Shown piece after piece: positions 57,600-64,000 of a stretch of DNA of 64,000 nt; positions within the stretch are counted from its first letter, which is position 1, and each line of letters starts with the position of its first letter. Made by a program: the position numbers and the translations under genes. The notes below the pieces were generated by a model. The model saw only the letters and a list, made by a program, of their open reading frames with translations. It was not told the DNA's origin and searched no databases. This stretch comes from Gimibacter soli (GTDB lineage: Bacteria; Pseudomonadota; Alphaproteobacteria; Sphingomonadales; Kordiimonadaceae), in assembly GCF_028463845.1 (NCBI RefSeq), contig NZ_CP116805.1, positions 1,984,001 through 2,048,000 of the forward strand, in the 5' to 3' direction.

Positions 57600-58751
57600 A
57601 TGACATTTTTCGGTGAACCGGCGGAAATCAAAATGGCCGTCGGTCTGATGAGCGGCACCTCGATGGACGGGATCGATGCGGCGCTTGTCTATACGGATGG
57701 TGTCCGCGTCGAACGCCTTGGCCCTTCGCTGATCAAGCCCTATTCAAATGCCGTGCGGTCGCGCCTGCGGGACGGGCTGAGCGTGGCTGCGACCTCGCAG
57801 ACAAAGGATATCTCGGCACCCGGCCTTGCGATGCTGGAACGCGAGCTGACCGACCTTCATGCCGAGGCGGTTTTCGATCTTCTCTCCGTCAACAACCTGC
57901 ACCCGACACAGATCGATGTGATCGGCTTCCACGGCCAGACGCTGACCCACCGGCCCGAGCGTGGCTGGACATGGCAGATCGGCGACGGCGGGCGGCTCGC
58001 CGGGCGCACCGGTATTCCGGTTGTGAATGATTTTCGCACGGCTGATATGGATGCGGGCGGGCAGGGCGCGCCCCTGGTGCCGCTCTATCACGCGGCGCTC
58101 CTGTCGCGCGAACGCCGCCACCAGACGGTCGCAATCCTCAATCTGGGCGGTGTGGCGAATGTGACGTGGGTATCCTTCGCAGAAAACCCCGAAGCCCCCG
58201 CCATCATGGCGTTCGACACCGGGCCGGGCAATGCCATGCTCGATGACTGGACGATGCTGCACACCGGCAAGCCATTTGACGAAGACGGCGCGCTCTCCTC
58301 GCGTGGGCTGACGCATGATGAAGTGCTCTCCGGCCTTATGGCGTCGCCTTTCTTCGATGAAATGCCGCCAAAGACGCTGGACCGTGATGATTTCAATATC
58401 CAGACGGTGCGGGGCCTGTCGGTCGAAGACGGCGCCTCCACGCTCACCGATTTCGTGGTGGAAACGATTGTCTCCTCGCAGAGCCATTTCCCGTCGCCGC
58501 CGGATGCCTGGTATATCTGCGGGGGCGGGCGCCTGAACACCACGCTGATGCGCCGCCTGCGCCGCCGCATGCCGGTAACGGTCGATCCTGTGGAAGTGCT
58601 GGGCTGGCGTGGTGGCGCGCTGGAGGCGGAGGCCTTCGCCTTCCTCGCCGTGCGGTCGCTGCGTGGCTTGCCGCTCAGCCTGCCGTCCACCACCGGCTGC
58701 AATGCGCCCACGCCGGGCGGCGTCTATCACGAGCCGCATACGATCCGCTGA
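57600..58751 (+). CDS. anmK: Anhydro-N-acetylmuramic acid kinase
   Basis: AnmK phosphorylates and opens 1,6-anhydro-MurNAc to MurNAc-6-phosphate in peptidoglycan recycling. The 383-residue product has the nucleotide motif GLMSGTSMDGIDAAL, GFHGQTLTHRP, NLGGVANVTW and the C-terminal CGGGRLNTTLM typical of the family. The ATG at 57600 is preceded by GGGGAG. It diverges from tyrS, as is often seen in alphaproteobacteria, and ends in a strong bidirectional terminator. Confidence 0.95.
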   Translation: MTFFGEPAEIKMAVGLMSGTSMDGIDAALVYTDGVRVERLGPSLIKPYSNAVRSRLRDGLSVAATSQTKDISAPGLAMLERELTDLHAEAVFDLLSVNNLHPTQIDVIGFHGQTLTHRPERGWTWQIGDGGRLAGRTGIPVVNDFRTADMDAGGQGAPLVPLYHAALLSRERRHQTVAILNLGGVANVTWVSFAENPEAPAIMAFDTGPGNAMLDDWTMLHTGKPFDEDGALSSRGLTHDEVLSGLMASPFFDEMPPKTLDRDDFNIQTVRGLSVEDGASTLTDFVVETIVSSQSHFPSPPDAWYICGGGRLNTTLMRRLRRRMPVTVDPVEVLGWRGGALEAEAFAFLAVRSLRGLPLSLPSTTGCNAPTPGGVYHEPHTIR

Positions 58752-58757
58752 CAAAGA

Positions 58758-58783
58758 AAAACCCCGGCGAAAGCCGGGGTTTT
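58758..58783. terminator. GAAA-loop terminator between anmK and the hydrolase gene
   Basis: AAAACCCCGGC at 58758-58768, loop GAAA, GCCGGGGTTTT at 58773-58783: an 11-bp perfect stem with A and T runs usable from both sides of convergent genes. Confidence 0.9.
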
Positions 58784-58804
58784 CGTTAGTGCCTGCGCGT
58801 TGGC

Positions 58805-59452
58805 TCAGCGACCGCTGGTCAGCCGTTTCGTCAGGTAATTGTTCACCGAGGTCATCAGCTGGGCCAGTTCATTCTCGAAGAAATGGTTGGCGCCCTTGAT
58901 CGTCTCATGATCGATGGTGATCGACTTCTGCGCTTTCAGCTTTTCGACGAGCTTCACGATCGAGATCGGCGTGACGAGGTCGTCGTCTTCCGCCTGCACG
59001 ATCAGGCCTGAAGACGGGCAGGGTGCAAGGAACGAGAAGTCGTAGAGGTTCGCCGGCGGCGCAACCGAGATGAACCCCTGGATTTCCGGGCGGCGCATCA
59101 GGAGCTGCATGGCGATCCAGGCGCCAAACGAAATGCCGGCGATCCAGGTGCCGGTCGAATTCGCATTCATCGACTGCAGCCAGTCCAGCGCCGACGCGGC
59201 ATCCGAAAGCTCGCCGTTGCCCTGGTCGAACTCGCCCTGGCTGCGGCCGACGCCACGGAAGTTGAAACGCAGGGTCGCGAAACCGCGATGCGCAAAGGCA
59301 TGATACAGATAGTAGGTGGCCTTGTTGTCCATGGTGCCGCCATATTGCGGATGCGGATGCAGGATCAGGGCAACCGGGGCGGTGTCGGACTTGCCGGGCT
59401 GGTAGCGGCCTTCAAGGCGACCGGCCGGACCGTTGAAAATAATCTCGGGCAT
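58805..59452 (-). CDS. Alpha/beta hydrolase family protein
   Basis: The 215-residue product has the small alpha/beta-hydrolase layout: LILHPHPQYGGTMDN near the start, FNFRGVGRSQGEFD, the nucleophile elbow GISFGA, the acid-turn EDDDLVTP and the catalytic His in KGANHFF. The HPHP motif and length match a bacterial hydrolase group often annotated next to iron-sulfur assembly genes in alphaproteobacteria. The substrate is unknown. It is divergent from the cysteine desulfurase operon with a 145-bp intergenic region. Confidence 0.9.
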   Translation of the reverse strand: MPEIIFNGPAGRLEGRYQPGKSDTAPVALILHPHPQYGGTMDNKATYYLYHAFAHRGFATLRFNFRGVGRSQGEFDQGNGELSDAASALDWLQSMNANSTGTWIAGISFGAWIAMQLLMRRPEIQGFISVAPPANLYDFSFLAPCPSSGLIVQAEDDDLVTPISIVKLVEKLKAQKSITIDHETIKGANHFFENELAQLMTSVNNYLTKRLTSGR

Positions 59453-59597
59453 ATTCTCGACTTCGAATAAGAGCTTGTGCGGGATGCGGCTTGTTGCCTT
59501 TCCCTATAGCGAATCTGTAGCCCCCGCTGCAAGCATGGTGGCTCGTGTCACCCAAAATTGCGTTGAACGGCCCACGGATTGCCCCTATTTGAAGCGT

Positions 59598-60722
59598 ATG
59601 AAGAGCTTGGCCTATCTTGATTATAACGCGACAGCGCCGATCCGGCCCGAGGTTATCTCGGCAATGGCCGAATCGATGGCGCATGTTGGTAACCCGTCTT
59701 CCGTGCATCAGGCAGGCCGCGAAGCGCGCCGCCGGGTGGAAACCGCCCGCACGCAGGTGGCCGCCCTTGTGAATGCACGGGCACGGGATGTGGTCTTCAC
59801 CGGGGGCGGCACCGAATCCTCAAATGCTGTGATCCGCATGACGGGCGCGAAAAGCCTGATCGTCTCGGCGGTGGAGCATGACTGCGTGCTGGCGGCGGCA
59901 AAGCTCGCCAGTGTGCCGGTGTTCAGCCTGCCGGTTGCGGCTGATGGCCGGATTGATCTTGCGGCCCTTGAAAAGCTTCTGGCGGAAGCCCCGAAGCCGG
60001 CGCTCGTGTCCGTGATGCTCGCCAACAACGAAGTCGGCACCCTGCAGCCGGTGGCGGAGGTGGCAAGCCTCGCCAAGGCGGCGGGTGCACGCGTCCATAC
60101 TGATGCCGTGCAGGCGGCAGGCAAGATTGATATCGATTTCAAGGCGCTTGGCGTTGATTACCTCACTCTTTCCGCCCACAAGGTTGGCGGGCCGCAGGGT
60201 GTGGGGGCCATCGTCTGTGCGCCGACCGCACCGCTGGCGCCGCTGATCGCCGGTGGTGGGCAGGAACTGGGGCGGCGCTCGGGCACCGAGAATGTGGCTG
60301 GCATCGTCGGCTTCGGGGTTGCAGCGCTTGCGGCGATGGACGGGCTGGGTGATATGCCCCGCCTGAAGACCCTGCGCGACAGGTTTGAGGCGGCAGTGGC
60401 GACCCACGGCAATCTTGCCCGCGTGGTGGGGGCGGCAGCTGACCGGCTGCCGAACACCAGCTGCATCATCATGCCCGGCGTGCGCGGCGAAACGCAGGTG
60501 ATGCATTTCGATCTCGCTGGCGTCTGCATTTCCTCAGGCTCGGCCTGTTCGTCCGGCAAGGTGAAGGTCAGCCATGTGCTGGGCGCCATGGGCGAACCGG
60601 CAGCAGACGCCGAATGCTCGATCCGCGTGTCGCTCGGTTACGGCACCACCGACGAGGATATTCACCGCGCCATTGAGGCTTGGAAAGCACTTTACGACCG
60701 CACTGTGGGGCGGGCGGCATGA
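59598..60722 (+). CDS. Cysteine desulfurase (first copy)
   Basis: This 374-residue PLP-dependent class V aminotransferase-fold enzyme removes sulfur from cysteine as a protein persulfide. The PLP lysine is K195 in SAHKVGGPQG and the active-site cysteine is C317 in SSGSACSSGKVK. The N-terminus LDYNATAPIRPE is characteristic. It is more diverged from IscS than its neighbour. The ATG at 59598 was chosen from homology; the upstream frame is open to 59433. It overlaps the second desulfurase gene by 4 nt. Confidence 0.93.
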   Translation: MKSLAYLDYNATAPIRPEVISAMAESMAHVGNPSSVHQAGREARRRVETARTQVAALVNARARDVVFTGGGTESSNAVIRMTGAKSLIVSAVEHDCVLAAAKLASVPVFSLPVAADGRIDLAALEKLLAEAPKPALVSVMLANNEVGTLQPVAEVASLAKAAGARVHTDAVQAAGKIDIDFKALGVDYLTLSAHKVGGPQGVGAIVCAPTAPLAPLIAGGGQELGRRSGTENVAGIVGFGVAALAAMDGLGDMPRLKTLRDRFEAAVATHGNLARVVGAAADRLPNTSCIIMPGVRGETQVMHFDLAGVCISSGSACSSGKVKVSHVLGAMGEPAADAECSIRVSLGYGTTDEDIHRAIEAWKALYDRTVGRAA

Positions 60723-61870
60723 AGCAGCCAGTGTATCTCGACTATCAGGCGACAACGCCGATGGACGAGCGCGTGCTGGCCGCCATGATGCCCTATCTGA
60801 CCGACCGTTTCGGCAATCCGCATTCCGCCACCCACCGTTACGGCTGGGAAGGCGAAGCCGCCCTTGATGTGGCACGCGGGCAAGTCGCTGGCCTGATTGG
60901 TGCGCGCGACAAGGAAATCATCTTCACGTCGGGTGCGACCGAGGCCAACAACATGGCGCTGAAGGGCGTTATGGAAGCCTGGGGCCACAAGCGGCCGGGC
61001 CTTGTGACGGTCGCGACCGAGCACAAATGCGTCCTCGAAAGTGCGGCTTGGTGCGCCCGGCATGGCGCCGAGCTTACTGTCGTGGGGGTGGACGGCGACG
61101 GCCTCGTGCGGATGGACGAACTGGAGGCCGCCGTGAACGAACGCACGGCGATTGTCAGTGTCATGGCGGTCAATAACGAGATCGGCGTGGTCCAGCCCTT
61201 GAAGGAAATTGGGGCAATCGCCAAGCGTCACGGGGCGATCTTCCACACAGATGCGGCGCAGGCCTTCGGCAAGATCCCGCTGGATGTCGATGCGCTCGGC
61301 ATCGATCTGATGAGCCTTTCCGGGCACAAGATATACGGCCCCAAGGGCGTGGGGGCGCTGTATCGCCGTGATGAGCGCCGCGTGGCGCTTCGGCCTTTCA
61401 TGTCCGGTGGCGGGCAGGAGAGTGGCTATCGCTCCGGCACGCAGGCGCCGGCATTGGTCGCGGGCTTCGGCAAGGCTGCAGCGATTGCGGCCGAGGAAAT
61501 GGCGCAGGAAGAAGGCCGGCTTGCAACCCTGATGGCCCGGCTGAAAGCGCGGCTTTGGGAAGCGTTGCCAGGTCTGATTCTGAACGGGCACGCAGAGAAC
61601 CGCTGGGTTGGGAACCTCAATCTCAGCGTACCGGGCGTGGACGGGGCCCTGCTGCTGGCCGAGCTTTCGCCGCTCGCGCTGTCCTCCGGGGCGGCTTGCG
61701 CCTCGGCGGTCAGCGGGCCTTCCTATGTGCTTGCAGCTATCGGGCGGACAGGGGCGGAAGCCAAGGCTGCGCTCCGGATCGGCATCGGCCGCTTCACGAC
61801 CGACGAGGAAGTGGATTTTGCCGCCGATACGCTCGTCAACACCATCACTAAGCTGAAAGGCCGCCCATGA
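60719..61870 (+). CDS. Cysteine desulfurase (second copy, IscS-like)
   Basis: The 383-residue product looks like IscS/NifS: LDYQATTPMDERV, ATEHKCVLES, the PLP lysine K204 in SGHKIYGPKG, and the catalytic cysteine C327 in SSGAACASAVSGPSYVL. It provides persulfide sulfur for Fe-S clusters, thiamine or tRNA thiolation. The start codon overlaps the stop of the first desulfurase (ATGA), and its own stop overlaps the ferredoxin start (ATGA). Two desulfurases in tandem probably act in one pathway or give different sulfur acceptors. Confidence 0.94.
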   Translation: MKQPVYLDYQATTPMDERVLAAMMPYLTDRFGNPHSATHRYGWEGEAALDVARGQVAGLIGARDKEIIFTSGATEANNMALKGVMEAWGHKRPGLVTVATEHKCVLESAAWCARHGAELTVVGVDGDGLVRMDELEAAVNERTAIVSVMAVNNEIGVVQPLKEIGAIAKRHGAIFHTDAAQAFGKIPLDVDALGIDLMSLSGHKIYGPKGVGALYRRDERRVALRPFMSGGGQESGYRSGTQAPALVAGFGKAAAIAAEEMAQEEGRLATLMARLKARLWEALPGLILNGHAENRWVGNLNLSVPGVDGALLLAELSPLALSSGAACASAVSGPSYVLAAIGRTGAEAKAALRIGIGRFTTDEEVDFAADTLVNTITKLKGRP

Positions 61871-62199
61871 TCCGCCTTACCTTCATCCGCCCGGACAACA
61901 GCATACTCGAAGCCGAGGGCGAGGCGGGCGATACGCTGTTGAAGGTGGCGCAAGGGGCAGGGCTTGATGTTGAAGGCGCTTGCGAAGGCAACATGGCCTG
62001 TTCGACCTGCCACATGATCATCGACAAGGCCTGGTACGGGAAACTGCCTGAGGCGTCCCACGAGGAAGAAGAGATGCTCGACCTCGCGCCCGGGCTTAGC
62101 TCCACCTCGCGGCTCGGCTGTCAGGTGGAGCTGGTGGATGATCTGGACGGCATCACCGTGCGCCTGCCCAAATCCACGCGGAACATGATGGGCTTCTGA
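61867..62199 (+). CDS. fdx: [2Fe-2S] ferredoxin, adrenodoxin/Isc type
   Basis: The 110-residue protein has the vertebrate-type ferredoxin cysteine pattern C39-x5-C45-x2-C48...C85, in ACEGNMACSTCH and RLGCQVE. It also has the acidic helix EEEEMLDL used to bind partners. Isc-type ferredoxins give electrons for persulfide reduction during Fe-S cluster assembly, which fits the two upstream desulfurases. Translation is coupled by a 4-nt overlap. A palindromic repeat separates it from the convergent dnaB gene. Confidence 0.95.
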   Translation: MIRLTFIRPDNSILEAEGEAGDTLLKVAQGAGLDVEGACEGNMACSTCHMIIDKAWYGKLPEASHEEEEMLDLAPGLSSTSRLGCQVELVDDLDGITVRLPKSTRNMMGF

Positions 62200-62206
62200 A
62201 ACTTAC

Positions 62207-62283
62207 CCGTCATGCCGGGCTTGACCCGGCATCCGGCGACGCATGCAGCCGGCATGGACCCCGGATCAGGTCCGGGGTGACGG
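62207..62283. repeat. Cloverleaf-like palindromic intergenic repeat
   Basis: An outer stem CCGTCA (62207-62212) / TGACGG (62278-62283) encloses three hairpins: ATGCCGGG/CCCGGCAT (62212-62219, 62225-62232), CCGGC/GCCGG (62233-62237, 62248-62252) and ACCCCGGA/TCCGGGGT (62258-62265, 62271-62278). This resembles the repeated palindromic elements scattered between genes in many alphaproteobacteria. It could terminate both fdx and dnaB transcripts. Confidence 0.8.
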
Positions 62284-62299
62284 AATTCAGTCAGGCGGC

Positions 62300-63829
62300 T
62301 TACTCGAAGCGCTCCGGCAGATGGTCTTCGTCCACAAGGTCGCTGAAGCGGGTAACTTCCTTGTCGAAGCGAAGGTGAACGGTGCCCACGGGGCCGTGAC
62401 GCTGCTTGCCGATGATACATTCGGCGCGGCCATACAGCTGCTCCATCTCGGCGCGCCATTGCAGCATCTTTTCCTGATCGGATTCGGACGGTTTGTCCTT
62501 CTCCTTGTAGTATTCCTCACGGAACACGAACATCACCATATCGGCGTCCTGCTCGATCGAGCCGGATTCCCTAAGGTCCGAAAGCATCGGGCGCTTGTTC
62601 TCGCGGCTTTCCACAGTACGAGAGAGCTGCGACAGGGCGATGACCGGTACATGAAGTTCCTTGGCCAGCGCCTTCAGGCCGCGGGTGATTTCCGATACTT
62701 CCTGCACCCGGCTTTCGCCGCCGCCCTTGGCAGTACCGCGCAGGAGCTGCAGGTAATCGACGATCACAAGGCCTAGGTTATGCTGGCGCTTCAGGCGGCG
62801 TGCGCGCGTGCGCAGGCCCGCGATGGAAAGCGCAGGCGTGTCGTCGATGAACAGGGGCACGTCTTCAAGCTCGATCGCCGCGCGGGCGATAGCCTCGAAC
62901 TGTTCTTTCGTCAGCTTGCCTTGCCGCATGGCGTGCGACTGGATCGTGTCATGACCCTGATAGTGCAGGTTGGCGCGGTCGGAAAGCACCCGGGCGGCCA
63001 GCTGGTCAGCCGACATCTCGAGGCTGAAGAAGCCGACAACGGCGCCCTTCGAACGGCTCATGTCCGCGCCTGCCACCTTGTCGTCCGCATAACGCTTGGC
63101 TGCGTTGAAGGCGATGTTGGTGGCAAGGGCGGTTTTACCCATGGCGGGGCGGCCAGCGAGGATCACAAGGTCCGAGTTGTGAAGGCCGCCGATCTGGTCG
63201 TTCAGCTTCGTCAGGCCCGTGGTCACCCCGGAAAGGCTGTCGGGGTCCTGATAGGCGCTTTTGATATTCTCTACCGCCTTCTGCAGTGCGCGATAGAAAG
63301 GTTGCGACCCGGATTCGGCTTGCCCGAGCTCGGCAAGGTCAAAGAGGCGCTTTTCGGCTTCGGCGATCTGCTCCGTGGCTTCGGCATCGACCTCGGCGTC
63401 ATAGGCATCGATCACCATCTGCTCGCCGATCTGAATGAGCGCCCGCCGGGTGGCAAGGTCATAGATCGTGCGGCCGTAATCTTCGGCGTTGATGATGGTG
63501 GCTGCAGACGCCGCGAGGCGCACCAGATACTGCGCGCCGCCAACGTCGGCCAGGGCCTCGTCATGCTCGAAATAGGGCTTCAGCTTCACGGGGTCGGCGA
63601 TCTGGTTCTTGTCCATCAGCTTCAGGATGGACAGATAGATGCGCCCGTGGACGGGCTCGTAGAAATGGTCTGGGAGCAGGAAGTCCTGCACCTTCTGCAC
63701 GGCCTCGTTATTCACAAGAATGGCCCCCAACAGGGCTTGCTCGGCTTCCAGATTGTGTGGTGGCTGCCGGTAGCTCAGACCCGTCTCATTCTCGTTTTCG
63801 GCTGCGCGTGTGGTACGAAGAACTTCCAT
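62300..63829 (-). CDS. dnaB: Replicative DNA helicase
   Basis: DnaB is the hexameric 5'-3' helicase of the replication fork. The 509-residue product has the N-terminal helical collar domain (about residues 20-125, PPHNLEAEQALLGAIL), a linker helix, and the RecA-like motor. The motor shows Walker A GRPAMGKT, FFSLEMS, Walker B VIVDYLQLL, and the QLSRTVE and QDADMVMFV motifs. An insertion ADDKVAGADMSRSKGA lies just before FFSLEMS. It ends PERFE, with the cloverleaf repeat just downstream. Confidence 0.97.
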   Translation of the reverse strand: MEVLRTTRAAENENETGLSYRQPPHNLEAEQALLGAILVNNEAVQKVQDFLLPDHFYEPVHGRIYLSILKLMDKNQIADPVKLKPYFEHDEALADVGGAQYLVRLAASAATIINAEDYGRTIYDLATRRALIQIGEQMVIDAYDAEVDAEATEQIAEAEKRLFDLAELGQAESGSQPFYRALQKAVENIKSAYQDPDSLSGVTTGLTKLNDQIGGLHNSDLVILAGRPAMGKTALATNIAFNAAKRYADDKVAGADMSRSKGAVVGFFSLEMSADQLAARVLSDRANLHYQGHDTIQSHAMRQGKLTKEQFEAIARAAIELEDVPLFIDDTPALSIAGLRTRARRLKRQHNLGLVIVDYLQLLRGTAKGGGESRVQEVSEITRGLKALAKELHVPVIALSQLSRTVESRENKRPMLSDLRESGSIEQDADMVMFVFREEYYKEKDKPSESDQEKMLQWRAEMEQLYGRAECIIGKQRHGPVGTVHLRFDKEVTRFSDLVDEDHLPERFE

Positions 63830-64000
63830 GCTCCCAGTAAGGGCCCCCCTAAGCCAGTCTGTGCGGTCTCTCAGGGAGGGGAAGCAGGCAAGGCTTCCGA
63901 AGGCTCATTCCCAGTGCCGCTCGTTCGTGTGGCGGGCACCATAGCGGGCAGGGCAAGGTAGCGGTATCGCTATTTTCCGGTTGCCCCCGTTATTCAATCC
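63830..64000. other. Region upstream of dnaB at the window edge
   Basis: The 171 bp to the window end show no recognisable gene on either strand. They probably hold the dnaB promoter or the spacer to the next upstream gene. Confidence 0.4.

Overview
The window is a dense, GC-rich stretch of an alphaproteobacterial chromosome and consists almost entirely of housekeeping genes. The class is supported by several features: an NDUFA12-type complex I accessory protein, MlaD and DUF2155 genes next to aat/accC/accB/aroQ, a class II B12-dependent ribonucleotide reductase, a LexA box of the GAAC-N7-GAAC type at uvrA, an RNase E with an acidic insertion in its S1 domain and a GWWQR-like tail, and DUF1579, DUF924 and DUF455 proteins. 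I cannot place it securely below class; a Kordiimonas-, Emcibacter- or Hyphomonas-like lineage is a guess. No CRISPR array, prophage, insertion sequence, rRNA or tRNA gene was recognised.

Layout. 1-5.3 kb (+): the end of ppx/gppA, rlmE, guaB, rsmB and a secreted TPR protein. 5.3-6.6 kb (-): trmFO. 6.7-9.7 kb (+): a tight amine oxidase / M28 peptidase / DUF924 operon. 9.7-14.3 kb (-): a DUF4139 protein and uvrA, the latter diverging from a GFA-family gene across a LexA box. 14.8-17.5 kb: DUF1579, ssb, a VOC protein and a patatin. 17.5-19.8 kb (-): thiolase and acyl-CoA dehydrogenase. 20.0-23.3 kb: small membrane protein, sterol desaturase, a periplasmic glycerophosphodiesterase and a DUF4389 protein with a histone-H1-like tail. 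23.4-24.4 kb (+): two small membrane proteins plus an XRE-type regulator. 24.4-30.1 kb (-): a GGDEF/EAL protein and nrdJ with candidate NrdR boxes. 30.5-36 kb: NDUFA12, mlaD and DUF2155 (+) facing aroQ-accB-accC-aat (-), then a fused thiS-thiG gene. 36-41 kb (-): dsbA-like, an M48 protease and rne. 41.6-46.7 kb (+): amidase, PBP1A and prfB with its programmed frameshift. 46.7-52.8 kb (-): glnE, bcp, DUF455, an M23 peptidase and bactofilin. 52.9-56.2 kb (+): a large AsmA/YhdP-like protein. 56.2-64 kb: tyrS (-), anmK (+), an alpha/beta hydrolase (-), two cysteine desulfurases plus a ferredoxin (+), a palindromic repeat and dnaB (-).

Functional themes. Cell-envelope genes cluster between 36 and 58 kb: periplasmic folding and proteolysis, septal amidase, PBP1A, the bactofilin/M23 pair, an AsmA-like lipid-transport candidate and muropeptide recycling by AnmK. 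RNA and translation genes are scattered throughout (rlmE, rsmB, trmFO, rne, prfB, tyrS, aat). DNA replication and repair is represented by uvrA, ssb, nrdJ and dnaB. The most notable sequence-level signals are an AT-rich islet inside rsmB, the LexA box between back-to-back promoters at uvrA, paired NrdR-like boxes at nrdJ, the ThiS-ThiG fusion, the small XRE/membrane cassette with repeated TGTAAAG sites, a cloverleaf-like intergenic repeat, and an excess of proteins ending in Ala-Ala-Glu.
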